Source: Candidatus Aenigmatarchaeota archaeon (GTDB taxonomy: Archaea > Aenigmatarchaeota > Aenigmatarchaeia > QMZP01). Taken from it: a stretch of 5,645 nt of DNA. This document shows positions 1-5,496 of the stretch, one piece after another. The stretch spans positions 24,704 to 30,348 of the forward strand of contig JAFCEM010000004.1 of NCBI GenBank assembly GCA_017609145.1. The letters run 5' to 3'. Each line of letters starts with the position of its first letter. Position 1 is the first letter of the stretch. The position numbers were made by a program, and so were the translations under genes. The notes under the pieces were generated by a model that had not been told where the DNA came from, made no database searches, and worked only from the letters and a program-made list of their open reading frames with translations.

Positions 1-2
1 GC

Positions 3-1241
3 GGGCTTATGTATGCTCTTGTCCCTGATGCCCGTGCCCAGGAAAGGGTTGCAAAAGCAATGGAAGAGCAGGGATTCGCAACATTCAGAAATACAATTGG
101 CACTCTGATAGAAAAAACATCCCTTGAAAACAAAAAGATAAGTGTTTCTGCCCCAGGAAAGCTTTTTCTTTCAGGTGAATGGTCAGTTCTGGAAGTCGGG
201 AACCCTGGGATAGTTGCAGCAGTGAATAAAAGGGTTCACGCAGAGCTGGAGGAACGCGACAGTATTTCTGTTTCAATAGATGATTTTGGGATAAGGGGCT
301 TGGATGCAGATTTTGACGGTAAACAACTCGACTGGAAAAGAGAAATCACAGAAAGGGAGAAAGATCAAACCAAATTCATCAGGGGCGCAATTGAAACAGT
401 AGGCCGGTATCTTGGTGAATTGAAACCGTTCAGTATAAGATCATGGGGAGAGGAATCTCAGATAGAGATTGATGGTGAGGTGAAGAAAATAGGATTCGGC
501 TCTTCAGCTGCCTCGGTTGTTGCGGCGATTGCGGGAATTCTGAAGTTCCATGACCAGGATATAGAAAGTATGAAAGGAAAGGAAAGGATTTACAAGCTTT
601 CTGCCATTGCGCATTATCTTGTTCAGGGGAAGGTAGGCTCTGCGTTTGATGTTGCAGCATCAACATACGGTGGTGTTTTTGTTTATCAGAGATTCGACCC
701 GAAATGGCTCATGGAAAAGCTGGATGCTGGAATCCCGATAAAGGATATCGTTGACCAAGAATGGCCTTCATTTAGGGTTGAGCCGCTTGAAATTTCCGAT
801 GATTTCAATCTTATCATAGGATGGACAAAGGAATCAGCATCAACATCTGCAATGGTAAAGCAACTTAATGCTTGGGCTGAAACAAACATGGAAGAGTATA
901 ACAGACTTTATGGCCAGATAGCAGACCTTGTGATGGAACTAGTTCATGAATGGAAAGCAGATAACAGAGAAAGGGTTTTGGAGTTGCTCAGGAAGAACGA
1001 GGATTATCTGAGGGAACTGGGACAGAAGTCTGGTGTGAACATTGAGACAGAAGATCTTAGGTTTCTAAGCGAAAGTGCAAATAAAAGCGGAGCAGCAGGA
1101 AAACTTTCTGGCGCTGGTGGAGGCGATTGTGGTATAGGTATATGTTTTGATAAAGAAATAGCTGAAAACGTGAAACAAAAATGGAAAGAGAACGGCATTT
1201 ACATTATTGATGCTACAATTGAACATAAAGGTGTTTGTTAG
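3..1241 (+). CDS. Phosphomevalonate kinase (GHMP family), apparently fused to the C-terminus of a mevalonate kinase; 5' partial
   Basis: Phosphomevalonate kinase makes mevalonate 5-diphosphate from mevalonate 5-phosphate and ATP in the cytoplasmic mevalonate pathway. Residues are numbered from the ATG at 9. The kinase domain spans about 43-410, a normal length for bacterial-type enzymes. It begins with SAPGKLFLSGEW (47-58) and has the GHMP ATP loop KIGFGSSAA (160-168). GSAFDVAAS (210-218) carries the likely catalytic Asp214, and the third GHMP motif GAGGGDCGIGI is at 368-378. The first ~38 residues are not part of that domain: GLMYALVPD followed by GFATFRNTIG resembles the end of mevalonate kinase (compare GFDCLETSIG in the human enzyme). 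The frame is open to the window edge, so a fusion is inferred. An internal ATG at 60 could give a separate kinase, but no ATG, GTG or TTG lies closer to the domain. Kinase identity is strong; the fusion is moderately supported. Confidence 0.88.
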   Translation, partial: GLMYALVPDARAQERVAKAMEEQGFATFRNTIGTLIEKTSLENKKISVSAPGKLFLSGEWSVLEVGNPGIVAAVNKRVHAELEERDSISVSIDDFGIRGLDADFDGKQLDWKREITEREKDQTKFIRGAIETVGRYLGELKPFSIRSWGEESQIEIDGEVKKIGFGSSAASVVAAIAGILKFHDQDIESMKGKERIYKLSAIAHYLVQGKVGSAFDVAASTYGGVFVYQRFDPKWLMEKLDAGIPIKDIVDQEWPSFRVEPLEISDDFNLIIGWTKESASTSAMVKQLNAWAETNMEEYNRLYGQIADLVMELVHEWKADNRERVLELLRKNEDYLRELGQKSGVNIETEDLRFLSESANKSGAAGKLSGAGGGDCGIGICFDKEIAENVKQKWKENGIYIIDATIEHKGVC

Positions 1242-1259
1242 AAAAAATTGAATTTTTTT
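1242..1259. terminator. Palindromic A/T-rich bidirectional terminator between convergent genes
   Basis: The 16-bp gap between the kinase stop (1239-1241) and the ftsZ1 stop (1258-1260) forms an A6-TT-G-AA-T7 palindrome. It gives a run of seven T on the plus strand (1253-1259) and six T on the minus strand. Archaeal RNA polymerase terminates at oligo-T runs, so this short element could end both convergent transcripts. The assignment is inferred from base composition and position. Confidence 0.55.
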
Positions 1260-2361
1260 AGCTTACAAAATCAATGCCCAGAATGTTTTCAATCTCTTTT
1301 TGCTTCTGTGTGGTGTAGGTTTTTTCAGGGCCATATATCTGCGATGACTTCACGCCCGTGACTATAAGCATTGACCTTATGGTATCGCCAAGCTCCTTGA
1401 TTATCTGGGCTCCCCAGATTATCTTTGCATTTTCGTTTATCTTACCTGAAACCGCCTGCACGATTTCCTGGCATTCCTTGATTGTTATGTCAGAACCGCC
1501 TGAAACATTTATCAGCGCGCCTGACGCGCCATCTATATCAACGTCAAGAAGCGGGTTGTTAAGTGATTTTTCAACCGATTCCATTGCCCTGTTCTCAGTG
1601 TCCGACTCTCCCATACCTATCATTGCAAGACCGCCGGATGACATCACAGCCCTTATGTCTGCAAAATCGAGGTTCACGAGTCCTGGCTTGGTTATGAGTT
1701 CGGCTATACCCTTGACGGCATTGACAAGAATCTCATCAGCCACTTTAAAGGCTGTCGTGACCGAAACATCAGGGACTATGTCGAGCAACTTGTCGTTTGG
1801 AATAACTATAAGCGTATCCACGACCGATTCCATATTCTCAAGTCCTTCCTGTCCATTCTTTGACCTTTGCTGACCTTCCATACTGAACGGAAGGGTAACT
1901 ATGCCAACTGTCAGGGCTCCAAGCTTTCTTGCTATGTCCGCTATAATCGGTGCCGAACCTGTTCCTGTACCGCCACCAAGACCGCAATTAATGAATACCA
2001 TATCTGCGCCTTCGATACTCTTTTTTATCTCCTCCTTTGATTCCTTGGCAGCCTCCTGTCCGACTTTTGGGTTGGCCCCTGCGCCAAGTCCTCCGGTTAT
2101 TTCCCTGCCAATCAATATCTTCCTGTCAGCATCCGCATATAATAAATCCTGGGCATCGGTGTTTATTGCGATTGTTTCAGCGCCGACAATACCTACCTGC
2201 ATGAGTCTTGAAATAGTATTTCCACCAGCGCCTCCAACACCAATAACCTTAATCTCTGCCTTTCTGGATTCAAGAATCTTTCTTAACTCTTCATCGGTTT
2301 CAGATATTCCCTGAAGTATTTTCTCTTCCTTTTCAAGAGCAGTATTTACAAGTTCTGCCAT
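1258..2361 (-). CDS. ftsZ1: Cell division GTPase FtsZ, archaeal FtsZ1 type
   Basis: This tubulin-like GTPase polymerises at mid-cell to build the division ring. The product is 367 residues from the ATG at 2361. A leader of about 35 charged residues, rich in Glu and Lys, precedes the Rossmann entry IKVIGVGGAGGN (37-48). The tubulin signature GGGTGTGSAP is at 129-138, VIPNDKL at 187-192 sits in the nucleotide-binding part, and the catalytic T7 loop NLDFAD is at 230-235. The body and the short LGIDF-type end match archaeal FtsZ1 (Methanocaldococcus jannaschii FtsZ is the closest I recall). The bacterial C-terminal FtsA/ZipA-binding peptide is absent, as expected. A TTG at 2379 is in frame, but it lies upstream of the GGAGG ribosome site, so the ATG at 2361 is preferred. 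The gene lies 91 bp downstream of the FKBP gene and has its own TATA box. All key residues appear intact. Confidence 0.96.
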   Translation of the reverse strand: MAELVNTALEKEEKILQGISETDEELRKILESRKAEIKVIGVGGAGGNTISRLMQVGIVGAETIAINTDAQDLLYADADRKILIGREITGGLGAGANPKVGQEAAKESKEEIKKSIEGADMVFINCGLGGGTGTGSAPIIADIARKLGALTVGIVTLPFSMEGQQRSKNGQEGLENMESVVDTLIVIPNDKLLDIVPDVSVTTAFKVADEILVNAVKGIAELITKPGLVNLDFADIRAVMSSGGLAMIGMGESDTENRAMESVEKSLNNPLLDVDIDGASGALINVSGGSDITIKECQEIVQAVSGKINENAKIIWGAQIIKELGDTIRSMLIVTGVKSSQIYGPEKTYTTQKQKEIENILGIDFVS

Positions 2362-2368
2362 AAGTTTT

Positions 2369-2373
2369 CCTCC
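2369..2373 (-). promoter_or_regulatory. Ribosome binding site of ftsZ1
   Basis: On the minus strand GGAGG lies 7 nt before the ATG at 2361. It falls inside the longer frame that would start with TTG at 2379, so it settles the start in favour of the ATG. Confidence 0.85.
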
Positions 2374-2407
2374 GTTCAAGAAGAATATTTATTCTATGAA
2401 AGTAAGT

Positions 2408-2416
2408 TTTATAAAA
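2408..2416 (-). promoter_or_regulatory. TATA box of ftsZ1
   Basis: The minus strand reads TTTTATAAA here, preceded by AAAC. An archaeal transcript start about 25 bp downstream would fall near 2387. That gives a leader of about 26 nt which retains the GGAGG site. It would let ftsZ1 be transcribed independently of the FKBP gene upstream. No clear T-run separates the two genes, so read-through is also possible. Confidence 0.6.
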
Positions 2417-2452
2417 GTTTGGAGGCCGGAAGATTTCATGTGGAATTTGTCT

Positions 2453-3136
2453 TTATTTCTTATTGGCATCGCCGGAGGGTGCCGTTTTTGATTTTTTATC
2501 TGAAACAAATTTAACTTCAATGATTTCATTTATCCATTTTTTGATTGTTTCAGCAAGAAGCTTTCTGACCTGCTTGGGTATTTCTTTATCGATATTGATT
2601 TTCAGCCTACCGGCTTCAAGTGTTGTTTTATCTGGAACAATGCCGTAATAATTAAGGATTGCCTTCGACCTTTCCAAGGGTTTCTTTATGACATCCACAA
2701 CCCTGACCTTATACCTGAGCTCTTTCCCGGCGAGTGGATGGTTAAGGTCTACACGAACCCTGCCACCGGAAACGCTCTGAACCCTTGCACGCATGCCATT
2801 AACTGTCACGAAAATACCTGGCATAGGGTTAATCTTTTCTCTGATGAACTGTGACCTTGAGATAATCTTAATTAGCCTCGGGTCCCTTTCGCCAAACCCC
2901 TCTTTTGGCTTTACGGAGAATTCCCTTTCTTCCCCCAGCTTCATTGTTTCAAGCTGGTTTTCTATACCCGGGACAATCATCTTGGCTCCTATGATTACAA
3001 GAACCGGAGCGTATCTTTGTTTGGGATTAAATATTCCCTCTTTCTTTGCGGTCTCTGTTGATGTCAGGTCAAAAATCTCTCCAGTGGCTGAAACCCTGCC
3101 TTCATATTCTATCTTGATGAAATCTCCTTTTTTCAT
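2453..3136 (-). CDS. FKBP-type peptidyl-prolyl cis-trans isomerase, long archaeal (SlyD-like) type
   Basis: This is a folding catalyst and chaperone, probably cytoplasmic because it has no signal peptide. The 227-residue product has a split FKBP domain (about 1-87 and 129-150). Recognisable elements are the IKIEYEGR strand (7-14), Asp23, IVPGIENQL (54-62), GFGERDPRLI (80-89) and the SlyD-like VDLNHPLAGKEL (129-140). An IF (insert-in-flap) chaperone domain occupies roughly 88-128. A further alpha/beta region (about 155-212), also found in ~26-kDa archaeal FKBPs such as the M. jannaschii protein, follows. The last 15 residues are a Lys/Asp/Ser-rich tail, probably disordered. There is no His-rich metal-binding tail like that of E. 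coli SlyD. GAGGG, 8 nt before the ATG, supports the start. The gene is followed 91 bp later by ftsZ1 on the same strand. Confidence 0.93.
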   Translation of the reverse strand: MKKGDFIKIEYEGRVSATGEIFDLTSTETAKKEGIFNPKQRYAPVLVIIGAKMIVPGIENQLETMKLGEEREFSVKPKEGFGERDPRLIKIISRSQFIREKINPMPGIFVTVNGMRARVQSVSGGRVRVDLNHPLAGKELRYKVRVVDVIKKPLERSKAILNYYGIVPDKTTLEAGRLKINIDKEIPKQVRKLLAETIKKWINEIIEVKFVSDKKSKTAPSGDANKK

Positions 3137-3144
3137 TTGCGAAA

Positions 3145-3149
3145 CCCTC
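3145..3149 (-). promoter_or_regulatory. Ribosome binding site of the FKBP gene
   Basis: GAGGG on the minus strand is 8 nt from the ATG at 3136. It lies inside the ~22-nt leader predicted from the TATA box near 3183. Confidence 0.65.
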
Positions 3150-3175
3150 GATATATTTTGTTTAATAACAGCCGG

Positions 3176-3190
3176 ATATATTTATAAGCA
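3176..3190. promoter_or_regulatory. Shared TATA element of the divergent FKBP and lipoprotein promoters
   Basis: The plus strand reads ATATATTTATAAGCA; the minus strand reads GCTTATAAATATAT. The minus strand has a good archaeal TATA box (TTATAAATA) about 47 bp from the FKBP start, which allows a leader of about 22 nt. On the plus strand the same bases lie about 23 bp from the lipoprotein ATG at 3206, placing transcription at or next to the start codon. A second A/T stretch, TTTAATAA at 3161-3168, could instead serve the plus-strand gene with a short leader. Confidence 0.5.
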
Positions 3191-3205
3191 TCGGAAAACA
3201 AATTA

Positions 3206-4006
3206 ATGTTAATGAAATGGGTTAATCTGGTTTTGCTGCTTCCAGTCATTGTTATCATTGTAAGCGGCTGCACTTCAACTGTTAGCAGCGAAGAAACCAA
3301 ACAGATATTAGAAACAGCAATAAACAATTCTGCATCTTTCTCGAGCTATACCGCTAGCTATGTTATGAGCATGAATTTTGATGTTTCAGGAAATTCTTTC
3401 ATGACCATGTCCGGTGACTTCGATTCCTGGAGAATGTCGGACAAAACCAAGATTTCAGGAGAATTTGTCGTTTCACTTTTGGAACAATCCCAGAACAGCT
3501 CAATGTCTATATACTATCTGCCAGATGCAACATATATGTGTGATGATGAGACTGCTGTATGCCTTGAATATGAAAGTGAGCTGTCAGATTTGCAGGCACC
3601 TGAAAAGGCATTTGAGGAGCTGCTGGGGTTTGTTGACGAAGATGCAGTTATTCTTTCATACCTTGGCACAAAACAGATAGCTGGAAGGATATGTGATAAC
3701 ATCAAGGCTACTCTTGACCCGAATAAGATATCAGTGATATACGAACAGCTCCCATCAGACATGTTAACACCTGAGGTCATGCAGGCCATACAAAATGTAG
3801 ATATTTATGAATCGGTGTGCCTTGACCGGGAAACAGGATTTGTGCTGGAATTCATCACGAATATGAATATGCAGGCAACGGTACAGGGACAGTCATTGAA
3901 TATAATCTCATCAATACAAATGACCGCTACCTCAATGGAGCCGAATGTAGTAATCGATGATTCGGTTTTTGATCTTCCTTATGAAGTCGGGGAAAGCTAT
4001 TTCTAA
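3206..4006 (+). CDS. Predicted archaeal lipoprotein of unknown function, possibly LolA/LppX-like fold
   Basis: The 266-residue product begins with a lipoprotein signal: Lys4, a hydrophobic stretch (8-19) and lipobox V-S-G-C ending at Cys22. It is therefore probably lipid-anchored on the outer face of the membrane. The mature part is rich in Ser, Thr and Met, with alternating beta-like segments (for example 48-60 and 83-92), and has four further cysteines. These could pair as Cys112-Cys119 and Cys163-Cys205 outside the cell. The pattern AGRICDN (159-165), then SVCLDRETGFVLEF (203-216), recalls archaeal proteins thought to share the LolA/LppX beta-barrel-like fold, which bind lipids or assist envelope proteins. 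That resemblance is by pattern only. There is no ribosome site before the ATG at 3206, and translation is probably leaderless; the ATG at 3212 is an alternative. The gene converges on the nuclease gene with overlapping stops. Confidence 0.85.
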   Translation: MLMKWVNLVLLLPVIVIIVSGCTSTVSSEETKQILETAINNSASFSSYTASYVMSMNFDVSGNSFMTMSGDFDSWRMSDKTKISGEFVVSLLEQSQNSSMSIYYLPDATYMCDDETAVCLEYESELSDLQAPEKAFEELLGFVDEDAVILSYLGTKQIAGRICDNIKATLDPNKISVIYEQLPSDMLTPEVMQAIQNVDIYESVCLDRETGFVLEFITNMNMQATVQGQSLNIISSIQMTATSMEPNVVIDDSVFDLPYEVGESYF

Positions 4007-4815
4007 TATCCATACTTCAGAACAAGCTCACCATACATGTTCCACAGATAAAGCACATCGCCGTTGTTGTTCCAGACAGGCCTGCTCATGCCCCAGTAAA
4101 GGTCTGTTTCGTTATCTGTGCCCGTGCCCGTGTGAATGGTCACGGTGCTTTTGTTCATAAGGACAAACTCCCTGAATATATATTCGCTGCTGGAATTGTC
4201 CATAAGTGTCCAGCCGGACAACTCAACCGGATAAGTACAGGAGTTCCTCAGGATAAGATATTCGCCGTTGAGGTTCTCCCTGTCATCACCTTTTGCATTG
4301 TACATGAAGGGGTAATAAAGCCCTATACAGAAAGCGTCTGTTATATTGCTGTACTGCCAGATGCCCCTGCTATCATTTCTGGCCTCTTCCTCTGCAGCGA
4401 GGAGCTCTTCTGTGTATTTGTTATCCGGCTCTATGATGTACACGGAAGCGAAACCCTCCCTGACCATCCGGATGTTCAGATTCTCCCCGTCAGCGTAAAC
4501 ATACCTCAAAAGCCTGTCATATTTGTCCCTGTCCGTAACATCATCTTCTAATCGCACACGCTTCTCCAGAATAAGCTCAGCAAGTCTTTCCTTTGCCTCT
4601 GCATAGAGCCACTGCCCCCTCTCCGGGGTGTTTATGCCCAAGAGCCTAACTTTCTCTCCTGAGCCCCCCAATTCCAGGGTATCCCCGTCGATAACACGGG
4701 AAACCACGGCTGTCTCTCCCGTTGCATCATTCATGATGTTTCCAGTGAGGTTGGGAAAAACCAGGAACATAAGAAATATCAGCAGCAGAAAAACCAGAAG
4801 TGATGCCCTGTTCAT
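4003..4815 (-). CDS. Membrane-anchored or secreted thermonuclease (SNase family) with C-terminal lamin-tail domain
   Basis: This is a predicted Ca2+-dependent extracellular nuclease of 270 residues. A hydrophobic N-terminus (5-21) acts as a signal peptide or membrane anchor. The SNase domain spans about 35-153. By comparison with staphylococcal nuclease, VIDGDT gives Asp45 (Asp21), Arg57 matches Arg35, TPE gives Glu65 (Glu43), and DKYDR gives Arg101 (Arg87). The catalytic set is complete. The calcium ligand Asp40 is replaced by Asn62, a variant common in this family. A lamin-tail (LTD) immunoglobulin-like domain follows at about 160-270, with ENLNGEYLILRN, SGWTLMD and WNNNGD signatures. Cys163 and Cys193 could form a disulfide. 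Such SNase-LTD proteins are thought to act on extracellular DNA at the surface. No ribosome site precedes the ATG, and the TATA spacing suggests a leaderless transcript. The gene is divergent from a regulator gene. Confidence 0.92.
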   Translation of the reverse strand: MNRASLLVFLLLIFLMFLVFPNLTGNIMNDATGETAVVSRVIDGDTLELGGSGEKVRLLGINTPERGQWLYAEAKERLAELILEKRVRLEDDVTDRDKYDRLLRYVYADGENLNIRMVREGFASVYIIEPDNKYTEELLAAEEEARNDSRGIWQYSNITDAFCIGLYYPFMYNAKGDDRENLNGEYLILRNSCTYPVELSGWTLMDNSSSEYIFREFVLMNKSTVTIHTGTGTDNETDLYWGMSRPVWNNNGDVLYLWNMYGELVLKYGY

Positions 4816-4835
4816 GACCAGTAATTGTATATAAT

Positions 4836-4843
4836 GAATAAAT
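4836..4843 (-). promoter_or_regulatory. Candidate TATA box of the nuclease gene
   Basis: The minus strand reads ATTTATTC, centred about 25 bp before the ATG at 4815. This spacing fits a leaderless transcript, and no Shine-Dalgarno-like bases precede the ATG. A second TATA-like string, ATTATATA (4828-4835), is too close to the start to serve it. The match to consensus is only fair. Confidence 0.4.
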
Positions 4844-4858
4844 CCTTATTGCAACAAA

Positions 4859-4868
4859 TTTATTAATA
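4859..4868 (+). promoter_or_regulatory. TATA box of the HTH regulator gene
   Basis: TTTATTAATA is centred about 31 bp before the ATG at 4895. Transcription would begin near 4888-4890, giving a leader of only a few bases. No ribosome site is visible, which agrees with near-leaderless translation. Confidence 0.5.
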
Positions 4869-4869
4869 A

Positions 4870-4885
4870 CAGTGTTATAATACTG
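4870..4885. promoter_or_regulatory. 16-bp inverted repeat, candidate operator of the regulator
   Basis: CAGTGTTATAATACTG is an inverted repeat in which seven of eight base pairs match; only the fifth pair differs. It lies immediately after the TATA box and before the predicted transcript start. A dimeric HTH protein bound here would block transcription initiation. The adjacent gene encodes an HTH protein, so autorepression is the simplest reading. Effects on the divergent nuclease promoter, about 30 bp away, are possible. Confidence 0.45.
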
Positions 4886-4894
4886 AAGTATAGT

Positions 4895-5281
4895 ATGAAG
4901 CCGTTATGTGAAGTTGTAAGCCAAGATGTGCTCCCTGCCGTGAGGGCACTGGTCGCGAAGAAGATGATAGAAACCTATGGGTTTTCGCAGAAAAAGGTAG
5001 CTGAAATGCTGGGCACGACCCAGCCTGCGGTGTCGCAATATATGAGAAAGCTCAGGGGACAGAAGACCAGAATGTTCGAAGACTACCCGGAGGTTCTTGA
5101 AAGGATAAACGGCCTCACAGAGAGCATAGCAAGGGGGGAGATAGCAACAGAGCAGATAACACCGAGGTTCTGCGAGATATGCAAGCTCATGCTAAAGAGC
5201 GGGCTTATCTGCAGGCTTCACCGGGACATGTACCCTTCCCTGGGTTCTTGCAGTGTGTGCATGGACAAAAGTAATGACTGA
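4895..5281 (+). CDS. HTH transcriptional regulator (COG2522-like) with C-terminal Cys/His cluster
   Basis: This is a small predicted DNA-binding protein of 128 residues. The N-terminal half carries an XRE-like helix-turn-helix: FSQKKVAEMLGTTQPAVSQY (30-49) followed by a basic KLRG segment. The preceding CEVVSQDVLPAVRALVAK (5-22) is typical of the archaeal COG2522 regulators as I know them. A charged helical linker (61-88) leads to a C-terminal cluster: Cys93, Cys96, Cys106, His109, Cys119, Cys122. This forms CX2C-X9-CX2H-X9-CX2C and could bind zinc or an iron-sulfur cluster, giving structural stability or metal/redox sensing. The ligand is unknown, and no ThiN or other effector domain is fused. 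The gene is divergent from the nuclease gene, with a 79-bp gap containing its TATA box and a palindrome that suggests autoregulation. Confidence 0.88.
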   Translation: MKPLCEVVSQDVLPAVRALVAKKMIETYGFSQKKVAEMLGTTQPAVSQYMRKLRGQKTRMFEDYPEVLERINGLTESIARGEIATEQITPRFCEICKLMLKSGLICRLHRDMYPSLGSCSVCMDKSND

Positions 5282-5282
5282 C

Positions 5283-5320
5283 ATTTCATTTAAGGTATTC
5301 CTAGAGTGGCTCAATGAAAT
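5283..5320 (+). repeat. Stem-loop just after the regulator stop codon
   Basis: ATTTCATT (5283-5290) and AATGAAAT (5313-5320) are perfect 8-bp inverted repeats separated by 22 nt. They begin 2 nt after the TGA. The structure could stabilise the 3' end of the regulator transcript or be a protein-binding site. The A/T-rich stem makes a chance origin possible. Confidence 0.35.
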
Positions 5321-5329
5321 CATGGGGGC

Positions 5330-5363
5330 TTGCTTTTTAAAAGCGATGATAATTTGGTTTTTT
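5330..5363 (+). terminator. Probable terminator downstream of the regulator gene
   Basis: A short palindrome with 6-bp arms, GCTTTT-T-AAAAGC (5332-5344), includes five T in a row. It is followed by a second run of six T at 5358-5363. Oligo-T runs are the main archaeal termination signal, and this is the first strong T-rich stretch after the regulator. Confidence 0.45.
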
Positions 5364-5496
5364 GTTCTATGGTCAAGAAAGGATAATTCTTGATATCTCT
5401 TATAATCTCACCTGGTGTGTATATTTTATAATAATGTATCTAAATAAGAGGTGCGTTGAAGTGAACTAAGAATACTATTCATATTTCCATTATAAA
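5364..5496. other. Intergenic stretch without a supported gene; contains promoter-like sequence
   Basis: No reading frame of convincing length or composition lies between the regulator terminator and the minus-strand tail. A TATA-like TATATTTTATAATA (5420-5433) is followed by GAGGTG (5448-5453). The nearby starts lead nowhere: GTG at 5461 reaches a stop after one more codon, and the ATG at 5434 gives 11 residues. The 9-mer AACTAAGAA occurs at 5464-5472 and 5495-5503. This may be the promoter remnant of a lost gene or of an unrecognised small RNA. Confidence 0.3.

Noticed and set aside
1358..1873. 171-codon plus-strand open frame opposite ftsZ1
   Set aside because: It is the antisense shadow of the conserved FtsZ GTPase and C-terminal domains. 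The translation is rich in Ser, Ile and Pro and matches no family.
1901..2314. 137-codon plus-strand open frame opposite the N-terminal half of ftsZ1
   Set aside because: The Pro/Ala/Ser-rich translation comes from reading glycine-rich FtsZ motifs in reverse, and no ribosome site or TATA box precedes it.
2362..2379. N-terminal extension of FtsZ from the TTG at 2379
   Set aside because: The extension encodes the GGAGG ribosome site itself, and the ATG at 2361 has ideal spacing.
3133..3327. 64-codon minus-strand frame spanning the FKBP-lipoprotein gap
   Set aside because: It overlaps both divergent promoters and the lipoprotein signal-peptide region, and it has no initiation signal.
4120..4140. 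GTGCCC tandem repeat in the nuclease gene
   Set aside because: Two copies encode a Thr-Gly-Thr-Gly turn in the lamin-tail domain. This is ordinary low complexity, not a repeat element.
4132..4551. 139-codon plus-strand open frame opposite the nuclease gene
   Set aside because: The opposite strand encodes clear SNase and lamin-tail motifs over the same bases, and this frame has no recognisable domain or start signals.
5346..5393. 15-codon frame beginning ATGATAATTTGG
   Set aside because: It is very short, lies in the terminator T-run and has no ribosome site.
5340..5400. C/D-box small RNA suggested by GCGATGATAA near 5343
   Set aside because: The box C match is imperfect and no CTGA box D follows at a suitable distance.
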